In this document: in pieces, positions 24,777-31,836 of the stretch
How the letters are laid out: every line of letters begins with the position of its first letter
Position numbering within the stretch: the first letter of the stretch is position 1
Virus record (IMG/VR): IMGVR_UViG_3300032323_001713
Coordinates: 1 to 31,836 of that record
Origin: a virus
Direction: 5' to 3' (one strand)
Length of the DNA: 31,836 nt
Made by a program: the position numbers and the translations under genes
The notes under the pieces: generated by a model
The model's database searches: none
Told to the model about the DNA's origin: nothing
What the model saw: the letters and a program-made list of their open reading frames with translations, nothing else

Positions 24777-26417
24777 TTATAGTTTAAATTCTTCTTCTTC
24801 GCCCTCTGCCGCTGGTGCAGCTTCTTCTCCCTCAGCAGGCGGGGTTTCTGTTCCTGCAGCTTTAGCTGCTTCTTCTTCCTCCTTCTTTTTCTTTTCTAAA
24901 GCAGCTTTCTTTGCATTCTCGTTAGCTAATCTGTCATCATCTGTCATTCCTAGATATTTGTCCAATACATATTTAATGGAAAAATACGGTTTACCGTCAG
25001 CATCCAAAAGTCCTGCAATCTTTGTTACCTGGTCTTTTCTTGCATTTAGTATCTCCATATACCTAGTTTCTGCAAATGAGTTATCTTTAACATAATCTAA
25101 ACCAAATTGGCTTTTAATCATGAAGTCTTTTCTGTGTTCTGGATAATCTAAGCAGAACTGAACCCAAAGAGGTTTAAGTAATATGTCTTGGAAAATAGAT
25201 CTTAGTCTTGTAATAAACTTAAAAAACCTAATTTCTTCCTGATCTAGGCCTTCTGCATTTCCGCTAAACGTTCCTTGTGTTCCTCTATCTTCTCGATCAA
25301 ATCTAGAGTATGGAATCTTAGAATCCAATTTTAGTTTATCCGCAAAGTATGCTAATGCTTTTAAATCGCTAAAAGGAGTGGCATCACCGCTACCTGTTAA
25401 AGGTGTTATATCTGGGGTTCCGTTCGGGGTAGAAGGCATTAAATAATTCTTGAAGAACTGGATGTTAGGTCTTCCGTTTACAAATAATTCCCCGCTGTCA
25501 GAGTCTAATCTAATATCTTCCTTATAGATACTCATTAACTCTGCAAGGCTTTGTTTTGCTTTTTGTGGAGATTTAGTACCAACTGGAACAGTCATTGTTA
25601 ATCTGTACGATGAGTTCATCACGTTCCAGATTACTCTTGTGTGCTCCATGATTCTTAGTAGGTTAAAAGACCTAATTAATCTTTCAACATAACTTACTCT
25701 AGTCGTAGTATTTCCCTTTGCGTATGAAATGTAAATAATCTGAGAATCATATAATTTTCTTGATAGAGAAGGATTATCAGGGTATTGAATCCAACACTCG
25801 ATAAAACTGCCATCTTGTTGTTTTTCCACAGAGGGTAATAAAGACGAAGGATCTAATTCTTTGAATCCTATAATATTTTTACCCCTTGTATCAAATACTA
25901 TCTCAAATGCTAAAATACCATCGATAAGAAAACTTCTAAAGAAGTGCCAAGCAGAAATTCCCTCGTTAAATCCAAAAAGGTTGTAAATTTCCTTGTACCT
26001 ATCCTGTATTTTGTTTTCTATTTTTTCCCCGATGCCCATAACATCGACTGAGGTAAAATATGAGAAAAAATTCTTATCATCATAAACTATAGCCTCATCA
26101 CAAACGGTATCTAAAATGAATTCTATTTCGGGATTAATTGAAAAATTCCTAAGATATGTTTTTTTGTTAATATAATCCCTGTCAAAATATGCTATGTATT
26201 GTTTGGCTGTAGTATCTGCCTTTCGGATTGAATATAAAAAATTTTCATCTTGTATTCCCCCGTTTTTAAGAAATAGAGCCTCAGTTGTACCTACGGCTTG
26301 GGAGTTTTTAACAACCATATCCCCATAGCTCATTCCGAACGATCCTATCTTTCTAAGATTACTCATCATGTTGCTAAAAAAAGGATTAACCCTGTTGTCT
26401 CCTAAAAATCCGGCCAT
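24777..26417 (-). CDS. 20: Portal vertex protein, first gp20 paralogue
   Basis: A 546-residue gp20-type portal, the dodecameric ring through which DNA enters and leaves the head and on which the terminase docks. Landmarks: FILDTVCDEAIVYDDKNFFS, GFKELDPSSL, YISYAKGNTTTRVSYVERLI, HTRVIWNVMNSSYRL and SRFDREDRGTQGTF. The C-terminal YLGMTDDDRLANENAKK precedes an acidic Ala/Pro/Glu tail. Length is close to T4 gp20 (524). It has a GATATATACAATAAATA box 15 bases before its ATG, within the end of the upstream gene, and a TAATG overlap with that gene. Confidence 0.95.
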   Translation of the reverse strand: MAGFLGDNRVNPFFSNMMSNLRKIGSFGMSYGDMVVKNSQAVGTTEALFLKNGGIQDENFLYSIRKADTTAKQYIAYFDRDYINKKTYLRNFSINPEIEFILDTVCDEAIVYDDKNFFSYFTSVDVMGIGEKIENKIQDRYKEIYNLFGFNEGISAWHFFRSFLIDGILAFEIVFDTRGKNIIGFKELDPSSLLPSVEKQQDGSFIECWIQYPDNPSLSRKLYDSQIIYISYAKGNTTTRVSYVERLIRSFNLLRIMEHTRVIWNVMNSSYRLTMTVPVGTKSPQKAKQSLAELMSIYKEDIRLDSDSGELFVNGRPNIQFFKNYLMPSTPNGTPDITPLTGSGDATPFSDLKALAYFADKLKLDSKIPYSRFDREDRGTQGTFSGNAEGLDQEEIRFFKFITRLRSIFQDILLKPLWVQFCLDYPEHRKDFMIKSQFGLDYVKDNSFAETRYMEILNARKDQVTKIAGLLDADGKPYFSIKYVLDKYLGMTDDDRLANENAKKAALEKKKKEEEEAAKAAGTETPPAEGEEAAPAAEGEEEEFKL

Positions 26418-26989
26418 TATCTGTATTTATTGTATATATCGTTTATAGTAGCCCCCTCGATAGATTTGGTATTTAAATAAACTAAATGCTTCCATTCGTC
26501 CCTTGGTATTTCTTTTAGTCCTTTAATTTTCTCCATCTTGTAGCCTGTATATGCATGATTATACTTGATACCACCCATTAAAGTTTCTAATAATTGGGGA
26601 TCGAATCTTAAAGGCATCTGTGAAGATTTCTCTTTTCCCTCATTTTGATCCATTATTTTACCATAAATGGAGTGAAGTCTAATAAAAAAATTTATTCTGT
26701 CTATTGGTGTTATTAGAATTAAATCTAATCCTTTAATGATGCTTTTAGTGGGGGTTATTTCCCTGGAGTCTAAAAAAATAACGGGTCTTCTGTTTATAAA
26801 TCCTCTTTCTGCTCTTATGTCTGAATCGTAATAAAATGTATAAACCTTACCTTGTATTAGGCTTCTAATAGAATCCGATGATTTAATAACAGAATAATTT
26901 TTGCTGTAGTTAATAAAACTTTCCTCCGATAATTTTGCGGGGGATCCTGCTTTTTCTATAGCATCCCTTATTTCCTTTTTAAAGTCCAT
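26417..26989 (-). CDS. Unassigned conserved-type phage protein (190 aa)
   Basis: No confident family. The central pattern GKVYTFYYDSD...RRPVIFLDSRE, then GLDLILITPIDRINFF, resembles a small-protein pattern (GxxYxFxYxPxx...YDxxPLVI...GLNLxYL...R) that I associate with T4-like and other tailed phages, usually left without function. The first 40 residues are helical and the end is basic. It lies between the head-completion nuclease and the portal, overlapping both by one base (TAATG), so a role in head or neck assembly is plausible but unproved. It does not look like T4 gp2, gp3 or gp53. Confidence 0.6.
   Translation of the reverse strand: MDFKKEIRDAIEKAGSPAKLSEESFINYSKNYSVIKSSDSIRSLIQGKVYTFYYDSDIRAERGFINRRPVIFLDSREITPTKSIIKGLDLILITPIDRINFFIRLHSIYGKIMDQNEGKEKSSQMPLRFDPQLLETLMGGIKYNHAYTGYKMEKIKGLKEIPRDEWKHLVYLNTKSIEGATINDIYNKYR
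26433..26440 (-). promoter_or_regulatory. Late-type promoter box before portal
   Basis: GATATATA, followed by CAATAAATA, lies 15 bases before the first portal ATG, embedded in the 3' end of the upstream coding region. The CAATAAA tail is shared with the box at 30367. Confidence 0.55.
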
Positions 26990-27483
26990 TATCTAAAAAT
27001 AAAATTTTCGTCTATTGCACCAAATTTGTAACCATTAAATTTAGCAAACTTCATAGCAGCATCAAACTTAGCTCTGTTTACTATCCACGTTTGCATCTGT
27101 TCGTTATGGGATCTAATTCTTTTTTCTGTCAATCTCCCGGTTAATACCGGTTTTTTATCTAATTGGTATTGTGCAGATGGTTTAATCTCTAATATCCAAT
27201 CCTCTGTGCTTCCGTCACCCTTTTTTGTTTTAATATAATAATCAGGGTGGTATGTGTGGTTTTTCTTATCTATTGGGTTCCAATACTCTATCTGTACTGG
27301 TTCTGATGACCATTTAATGATGTTAGGGTTTTGGTCACAGTATAAACAGAATCTTCCTTCCCAAGAAGACCTATAAATTATATTATGGATGTCTCCAATA
27401 TATTTTTCAGGATTCCTGGGAACGAATTTTCCGGATTTGTATCTTCCGTTAGGTTTAACATTCTTTATATTTGTCTTAGACAT
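26989..27483 (-). CDS. 4: Head completion protein, gp4(gp50)-like nuclease fold
   Basis: A 164-residue homologue of T4 gp4, needed to finish heads before tail joining. Matches run from GRYKSGKFVPRNPEKYIGD (family SPKNPQKYKGDP) through IIYRSSWEGRF, IIKWSSEPVQIEYW and HPDYYIK to DWILEIKP. E in SSWE, D in HPDYY and the ExK of LEIKP form a TnsA/PD-(D/E)xK nuclease-like site. The ATG at 27483 is preferred because it begins MSKTNIKN next to the homology. An ATG at 27501 would add six residues and overlap the sigma gene by 26 bases rather than eight. Confidence 0.88.
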   Translation of the reverse strand: MSKTNIKNVKPNGRYKSGKFVPRNPEKYIGDIHNIIYRSSWEGRFCLYCDQNPNIIKWSSEPVQIEYWNPIDKKNHTYHPDYYIKTKKGDGSTEDWILEIKPSAQYQLDKKPVLTGRLTEKRIRSHNEQMQTWIVNRAKFDAAMKFAKFNGYKFGAIDENFIFR

Positions 27484-27832
27484 TATAATTTTGATTATCA
27501 TCCCTAACCAACCTAGAAAAAGGTATAGTTTTTATCGATCTTGTGGAGTGTATTTTCTTCCATCCCTTCTGCATTCCGTTTTTTGCAATCTGTGAAATAA
27601 AAGCGAAAGGATTATCTGATTTATTAGGATCGAATCTATCCCAATATTTGATAAGATCTTCCATTCCAAATGCTATACAGTCTTCTTTATCCTCTATATC
27701 ACGATACGATTTAGTCTTTGATAGCCCGTTTACTATCAATGTAAACATTTTAACAGTTTCTGGGGTTAATCTTCCTTTTTCTTTTGATTCCAATAGCGCT
27801 CTCTTTAGCTCTTTGTTTTTAACATACTCCAT
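27476..27832 (-). CDS. 55: Late sigma factor, short gp55-like
   Basis: A 118-residue protein matching the first two-thirds of T4 gp55 (185 residues), the sigma factor that directs RNA polymerase to late promoters. YVKNKELKRALLESKEKGRL parallels T4 YVNNKELLQAIIDWK. IVNGLSKTKSYRDIEDKEDC, MEDLIKYWDRFDPNKSDNPF and AFISQIAKNGMQKGWKK parallel T4 [28 protein letters not shown] and ITQACFNAFVQRIKK. It ends soon after that (SRLVRDDNQNYNV) without the SLDFL clamp-binding tail of T4 gp55. TAATG links it to the preceding small gene. It probably reads the GATATATA boxes listed here. Confidence 0.85.
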   Translation of the reverse strand: MEYVKNKELKRALLESKEKGRLTPETVKMFTLIVNGLSKTKSYRDIEDKEDCIAFGMEDLIKYWDRFDPNKSDNPFAFISQIAKNGMQKGWKKIHSTRSIKTIPFSRLVRDDNQNYNV

Positions 27833-28047
27833 TAGTTTTGTTGTGAATTATTTTCGTTTGTAAAGCTATTTTCTAGTTTTTCCATTTGTCTAGAAATATC
27901 TTCCCCTAAAGCTTCAAGTTTCTTAATGGTTTCTTGAATAGTCTTTAATCCTATTTTACTGTTAGAGTGGCTGGATGTTTCTAATTCTTTTAACTTACCT
28001 ATTGTTTGTGCTAGATCATCCACAAAAAAAGAGAGTTCGCTTCCCAT
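27832..28047 (-). CDS. Small coiled-coil protein upstream of gp55 (71 aa)
   Basis: A 71-residue acidic helical protein with heptad-like Leu/Ile spacing across residues 10-62 (for example LAQTIGKLKELE and IQETIKKLEALGEDISRQME). No family is recognised. Its only usable ATG (28047-28045) lies in the loop of a terminator hairpin. Its stop overlaps the sigma-factor start by one base (TAATG), so translation is likely coupled. The position next to gp55 allows a guess at a transcription accessory protein, in the place where gp33-type co-activators might be sought, but sequence alone does not support that. Confidence 0.6.
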   Translation of the reverse strand: MGSELSFFVDDLAQTIGKLKELETSSHSNSKIGLKTIQETIKKLEALGEDISRQMEKLENSFTNENNSQQN

Positions 28048-28066
28048 TCCTTCGGAAACGAACTCT
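28024..28066 (-). terminator. Rho-independent terminator overlapping start of small gene
   Basis: On the minus strand AGAGTTCG (28066-28059) pairs with CGAACTCT (28039-28032) around a 19-base loop, then C and seven T (28030-28024). It lies about 22 bases past the stop of the 751-residue gene. The ATG of the 71-residue gene is in the loop. Confidence 0.75.
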
Positions 28067-28088
28067 TCTCTATGTTCAGAAATTGTAC

Positions 28089-30344
28089 TTAGTTTTTTTT
28101 TGTAGCAGGAGCTTTAGCTAGTGTAGCTCTGCTCAAAGGCTCATGGTCTTTTTTACCATTCTTTTTGTGATTTCCCGGTGCAACTGCCAAATGTCCCTTT
28201 TTACCTTTAACCACACCTTTTACTTTTTCTTTCTTTCCAGCAGGAGCTTTAACAAGCGGTAAATTCTTTTGAGATTCTACCATTGCTAAATTGTGATCGT
28301 TCAAATCTTCAATAAATTTTGGGGATGATTTTGATGATCCACCTGGTGCTTCTGCTAAATCGTGTTTACCACTTACCCCTTTAGGGTCTTTAGAAGTTGA
28401 AGATGTCTTTGATGGTGCTTCAGCTAATTCGTGATCTGCTAGATTTTCTATGTCACTAACTGATCCTCCTGAATTAGATCCCGGTGCTTTAGCTAAATTA
28501 TGATTCTTTAAGTTTTGTATAAATTTACCAGATCCACCTGTTGTTTTTACTGGTGCCTGTGCTAATCCCATATCGGATTCTAATCCTTCATTAGTCTCAT
28601 CAAGATCTTCGTCCATATCATTAACTCTGCTTAATTGAATATTTTTAATTTCGTCAGAGATATCAGTAACGTCGTTGAAGAAAAATTCTCCGGTTCTTCC
28701 ATTTTCAAACATAACTGTGTATGTTTTAGAATTTCCGTTTACACCTACAACTTTACCCTTTTCGCCGTTTCTATTGATTTTAACATCGGTATTTATACCA
28801 TATCCTTCACTCTCAGTAATTACTTTTTTCTTAGCTCCTTTTTCAAATCTTTCAATTTCTACTGAGATCTGATTCCATTTTTCTTTCAATAGATTAGATT
28901 CTGAAGAAAGCATTTTTTGTGCCTCTTTAATTTCATCTGAACTTTGAAGAGATGGATTTGTTTCTAGTGCTTTGTTTATCTTATTGATTTCACTTTCTAC
29001 TATCTCTAAATTCTTTTTAATCTCGTTTCTATCGTTTTTCATAATAGAAAGAATTTGGTCTTCCTTTTCTAAAAATTGTGTCATTGACTCAGAAAGATCA
29101 AATCCTAAGAATTCTTTTACTAGATTAACTGCTTGACTTCCGTTTCCTTCGAAAAGCTCGTTTTTCTTCATAGCAGGATTTACCTTATGTACGAAAACTC
29201 TATTTTCAAATTTAAATACGTTAGCCTCTACTCCTTCGTATATTTTAGAAACGATTTTTTTTCCAAAATCAATCTCTGAAAGATAGTTAGCAGCTTCTAC
29301 TACTTGTACTGCATGCTCTATTGCATTAGCAGATCCTTGAAATCCATTTCTTAATTCAAAAGATAGAGTAAATCCTAATTTATCTTCTGCTACTCTTTTA
29401 CCATTAAAGAAAATATTTTTAGTGTCTGTTTCGCTTTCAAATACAACGGATAATTTGTTTTTACCCATATAAAGATCCAATCCGCTTTCGTTGATTTTAA
29501 CATTAGGATTAGAAAGTGCTAGTACAGATTTTAGAAATTTACCAGAAAGTCTTCCGGCTTCTTCTCTTTCCATGATTCTTACGCCATCTTCTGTTGCTCT
29601 GAAGAATCTGTTTGATGTTACAAAAACTGAAGAGTTTTCGGTAACTAAACTAGGAGCGATGATTGATTTAACATCGCAGTTAGAAGAATTAACTTTAACA
29701 TTAAATTTATTTCCAGTTTCGTTCTGCAAATTAGATACTCTCTCAACAAGGGATCTAACCGATGGATTGAATGCCCATTTCTTAAGATCTACCAAAAGTT
29801 TTTCGGAAACTCTATCTTCGGATGCTAACCAATTTCTCATAGTTTCAACAATAGAAGAGTATAAGTCTCTACCACCAGATCCGTTGATTTCTTCGATTGC
29901 TTTAGCAACCTCGATCTCTTTTCTGTTGCTTTCAAATGCTTTTTTCAGATTAGACAAAGCTGGTTTTACGTTCTTTTCCCATGCAAAGTTTTCTAATTCT
30001 GAGATCATTGCCTCTATAAGGAATGCCTCGGAAAGACCTTTGATTGATACGTGATTAATATATTTGTCAACCAGGATTTTAGCTTCTGCCAATTCAACAA
30101 AAGAGGTATTATTTAAAGCCATTGCAGTCTCTAAAACTCCAACAGAAAAAGAAGATTTTATTGCTTTTCTGTGTTCTGTAGACATGTTTTCAATCTCTTT
30201 TTGTAAACCATCTGTATATGAGCCAGCAGCACCTGGAGTAAAACCGCCATTGCCACCCCAGCTTTCGTTTAAAAGAGCAGCTGCAGCTTTCGCTTTTTCC
30301 ATTTTTATCTGTGACAGATTATCGTCGAAATTAATTCTATCCAT
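28089..30344 (-). CDS. Large probable internal head/virion protein with C-terminal LAxAP repeats (751 aa)
   Basis: No named family. The N-terminal leader ends LLNE27|S28, the same LNE|S as in the major capsid protein, so prohead-protease processing is plausible. Residues 40-400 are mixed helical and beta. Residues about 420-505 form a coiled coil. ITE511|S512 offers another cleavage-type site just before a small SH3/KOW-like barrel (about 517-560; GEKGKVVGVNGNSKTYTVMF). Residues 590-751 carry seven LAxAP-like motifs (such as HNLAKAP and HDLAEAP) spaced mostly by 23 residues in a Gly/Ser/Lys-rich basic tail that could touch DNA. It has two late-type boxes upstream and a terminator downstream, so it is a single-gene late unit. 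Function unknown. Confidence 0.6.
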   Translation of the reverse strand: MDRINFDDNLSQIKMEKAKAAAALLNESWGGNGGFTPGAAGSYTDGLQKEIENMSTEHRKAIKSSFSVGVLETAMALNNTSFVELAEAKILVDKYINHVSIKGLSEAFLIEAMISELENFAWEKNVKPALSNLKKAFESNRKEIEVAKAIEEINGSGGRDLYSSIVETMRNWLASEDRVSEKLLVDLKKWAFNPSVRSLVERVSNLQNETGNKFNVKVNSSNCDVKSIIAPSLVTENSSVFVTSNRFFRATEDGVRIMEREEAGRLSGKFLKSVLALSNPNVKINESGLDLYMGKNKLSVVFESETDTKNIFFNGKRVAEDKLGFTLSFELRNGFQGSANAIEHAVQVVEAANYLSEIDFGKKIVSKIYEGVEANVFKFENRVFVHKVNPAMKKNELFEGNGSQAVNLVKEFLGFDLSESMTQFLEKEDQILSIMKNDRNEIKKNLEIVESEINKINKALETNPSLQSSDEIKEAQKMLSSESNLLKEKWNQISVEIERFEKGAKKKVITESEGYGINTDVKINRNGEKGKVVGVNGNSKTYTVMFENGRTGEFFFNDVTDISDEIKNIQLSRVNDMDEDLDETNEGLESDMGLAQAPVKTTGGSGKFIQNLKNHNLAKAPGSNSGGSVSDIENLADHELAEAPSKTSSTSKDPKGVSGKHDLAEAPGGSSKSSPKFIEDLNDHNLAMVESQKNLPLVKAPAGKKEKVKGVVKGKKGHLAVAPGNHKKNGKKDHEPLSRATLAKAPATKKN
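28107..28565 (-). repeat. 23-residue coding repeat with LAxAP motifs
   Basis: Motif Leu residues fall at 594, 617, 640, 663 and 686 (constant 23), then 697, 719 and 742. Well-kept copies read KFIQNLKNHNLAKAP, DIENLADHELAEAP and KFIEDLNDHNLAMVE. Confidence 0.8.
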
Positions 30345-30366
30345 TTTGAGGGATTTATTTTTATTG

Positions 30367-30374
30367 TATATATC
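30367..30374 (-). promoter_or_regulatory. Late-type promoter box
   Basis: AGATATATACAATAAAAATA lies about 22 bases upstream of the ATG at 30344. Confidence 0.6.
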
Positions 30375-30426
30375 TATGTTCTAAAACCATTTCTAAGGTT
30401 TGGGTATTTAAACTCAGCATATCTAT

Positions 30427-30434
30427 TATATATC
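30427..30434 (-). promoter_or_regulatory. Second, distal late-type box
   Basis: TTTGATATATAATAGATATG lies 83 bases upstream of the same ATG, further than the 15-23 bases seen elsewhere. It may be a tandem promoter or chance in an AT-rich gap. The 134-base gap 30345-30478 otherwise holds one proximal box and one weak hairpin. Confidence 0.35.
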
Positions 30435-30447
30435 AAAAATTTGGAAG

Positions 30448-30467
30448 GGATTCAATTAATTAAATCC
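30448..30467 (-). terminator. Weak AT-rich hairpin after LamG gene
   Basis: On the minus strand GGATTTAA pairs with TTGAATCC around TTAA, including a T-G wobble. It starts about 11 bases past the stop codon, with a T run only about nine bases later. A poor terminator at best. Confidence 0.3.
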
Positions 30468-30478
30468 TATGTAATATC

Positions 30479-31822
30479 TTACTGATACTTCCATTTGTCT
30501 GCATTATAATTTCTTAAAACCTCAGCAGAGGTAAGTGCTTTGTTATAAAATCTAACTATACCCATTTTTCCATTAACCCATTGACCAAAAGTTGCTCCCC
30601 CATCAAAAGATCCGAAAGAAACCGGTCTTGTTGTGTCCTTAATACTTGCAAATGAATGTGAGCTGCTTCCTTGACTAATTCCATTAACATAAAATTCTAT
30701 TGAATTGCTTGCAACGTTAGTCCATACTCCTACCAATTGATACCAAGTGCCGGTAGACAGCGTAGAAGAAGGAGATGTGATCGAAGTAGTCCCATTGCCT
30801 ACTTCCATATATGTAGATCCAGAAGAGGCAGTTCTAATTCCATATCCCCAATCGGCTGCATTACCCCCGTTAGTTTTACTTATAATGCATCTGCTAGCTC
30901 CTGTTATTACTGAGTGATTTACCCAAACTTCTAATGTCCAATCACCGCTTCCTGGTTCTAATAATGCATTATCTGCAACTGAAGTTGTTGAACTTGATCC
31001 GTTATAAGTCAAATGTGGACTTGTATAGGTTGTGTTACTCAGTGTTCCATTTAAACCGTTACTAGTCAAATCATACACCGTTGCACCAGCCCCAGCATAG
31101 CTAGGCTTTTGATATGGATCGTAATGTAAAACTAGATTAGAAGTAACTGGGGTTACAAATCTTGGTGCTAAGTGGTTATACATTCCTATGATTTCTTCAA
31201 CAGATAATTTTCTATCATAAAGAAATAAATTAGCAACGTGCCCCCAAGGTTGACCTGCAGTATCGTTATTACCCCATCCCCAATGTGTTCTTCCGCCTGA
31301 ACCTGCATTGATTGTACTTCCTACCTGTGAACCATTTATATAAAATATTTGGGACGAACTATCTCCAACTACTGCAAATTGAACCCACGTATCCGAGGAA
31401 GATGAGACATCATATTCAGAAGTCTTAAATGAGCTGTCCCAATATCCCAACGTACCTGTCCCATTAGGGATAGTAATCGGTGTGTACTTAGGAGAGTTTG
31501 TGTAAAGTAATGTTCTAAATCCGGAATTACTACTCATTAATCTAGCCCAAGTGATATATGTATATCCTGTTGTTGGTAGTGTAGGTCCGGTTCCATTTAC
31601 AACAACCCTGTTATTTCCTGTCGTGCAAGCAAAACATCTAATTCCATCAAGAATTGTGAATGAAGCACCAGTTAAAGTGTGTGTATACGAACCTGTTATA
31701 TCATTAACTGTGCTGCCAGATCCAGAATAACTTGCCCTATCATAAGCATCCAATTGCATAATCAGTCCTGACGTTACAAAAGAAGTTGATCTTGATATAA
31801 ATGCTAATGGATATAGTATCAT
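30479..31822 (-). CDS. Double LamG/concanavalin-like adhesin
   Basis: A 447-residue protein with two lectin/glucanase-like (LamG) beta-sandwich domains, about residues 15-220 and 222-447. Each opens with the same pattern: VTSGLIMQLDAYDRASYSGS and VTSNLVLHYDPYQKPSYAGA, followed by TVxDxT. Later come YINGSQVGS and FYVNGISQGS strands, and LFLYDRKLSVEEIIGMYN versus VRFYNKALTSAEVLRNYN, the usual closing helix. Such domains bind glycans or surface proteins and are common in phage fibres. The ATG at 31822 is the first possible start, as an in-frame stop lies six bases upstream. No tail-attachment or trimerisation segment is visible. Upstream sequence is outside the window. Confidence 0.85.
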   Translation of the reverse strand: MILYPLAFISRSTSFVTSGLIMQLDAYDRASYSGSGSTVNDITGSYTHTLTGASFTILDGIRCFACTTGNNRVVVNGTGPTLPTTGYTYITWARLMSSNSGFRTLLYTNSPKYTPITIPNGTGTLGYWDSSFKTSEYDVSSSSDTWVQFAVVGDSSSQIFYINGSQVGSTINAGSGGRTHWGWGNNDTAGQPWGHVANLFLYDRKLSVEEIIGMYNHLAPRFVTPVTSNLVLHYDPYQKPSYAGAGATVYDLTSNGLNGTLSNTTYTSPHLTYNGSSSTTSVADNALLEPGSGDWTLEVWVNHSVITGASRCIISKTNGGNAADWGYGIRTASSGSTYMEVGNGTTSITSPSSTLSTGTWYQLVGVWTNVASNSIEFYVNGISQGSSSHSFASIKDTTRPVSFGSFDGGATFGQWVNGKMGIVRFYNKALTSAEVLRNYNADKWKYQ

Positions 31823-31836
31823 ATTTGATTAGAAGT

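Noticed and set aside
26417-26989. Assignment of the 190-residue protein as T4 gp53, gp2 or gp3
   Set aside because: Position near gp4 suggests these, but the sequence does not show their recognisable patterns.
29491-30054. 187-codon plus-strand frame
   Set aside because: It is antisense to the well-supported 751-residue gene, with no motif or start context.
1-31836. tRNA genes or integration/transposition elements
   Set aside because: I saw no cloverleaf-like sequence ending in a typical T-loop pattern, no transposase or integrase motifs and no flanking direct repeats. A dedicated scan could still find a divergent tRNA.

Overview
The window reads as part of a T4-like (Straboviridae-type) contractile-tailed phage genome. 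All convincing genes lie on the minus strand, so transcription runs from high to low coordinates. Genes are tightly packed, often with TAATG or ATGA stop/start overlaps, and no gene-free stretch exceeds about 135 bases. Hallmarks recognised from sequence are the major capsid protein (gp23), prohead protease (gp21), portal (gp20, present twice), head-completion nuclease (gp4), late sigma factor (gp55), clamp loader (gp44 and a probable gp62), ATP-dependent DNA ligase and a FEN/RNase H nuclease. The DNA is AT-rich. Starts mostly lack Shine-Dalgarno sequences and sit in A-rich leaders. Three DNA-metabolism genes have TAnnTTTG boxes, the -7 element of Bacteroidota promoters. A Bacteroidota host is therefore likely, but this is inference.

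Layout in transcription order. 31822-28089: a double LamG-type adhesin and a large probable internal head protein with a 23-residue-period C-terminal repeat. 28047-26417: a terminator, a small coiled-coil protein, a short gp55-like sigma factor, gp4 and an unassigned conserved protein. 26417-23055: two tandem portal paralogues. 22993-18706: replication block (ligase, gp44, guanylate-kinase-like dNMP kinase, FEN nuclease, probable gp62). 18658-13224: a collagen-like fibre with an S74 chaperone domain, followed by a UVR-motif protein, a protein with a possible decayed metallopeptidase helix, a sialyltransferase/DUF115-like protein and a UvdE-like protein. 13172-11651: a Nei/Fpg glycosylase and a DEDDy exonuclease. 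11611-141: late head block (nucleotidyltransferase, 850-residue protein, protease-scaffold fusion, gp23, three further probable head proteins). 92-1: the start of a P-loop protein that runs off the edge.

Two promoter classes are visible. GATATATA-like boxes lie 15-23 bases upstream of eight late or virion genes and probably form the motif read by the gp55-like factor encoded here. TAnnTTTG boxes precede the Nei glycosylase, the ligase and the terminal P-loop gene.

The most interesting system is head maturation. The prohead protease is fused to a scaffold-like region of 15 tandem 14-residue repeats. Nearly every repeat carries the protease's own consensus site, (L/I)xE, as if the scaffold were built to be shredded. 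Several late proteins start with short leaders ending in (L/I)xE, like T4 capsid-targeting sequences. One is a nucleotidyltransferase that may be packaged and injected. Two non-identical portals in tandem raise the possibility of a mixed portal ring.
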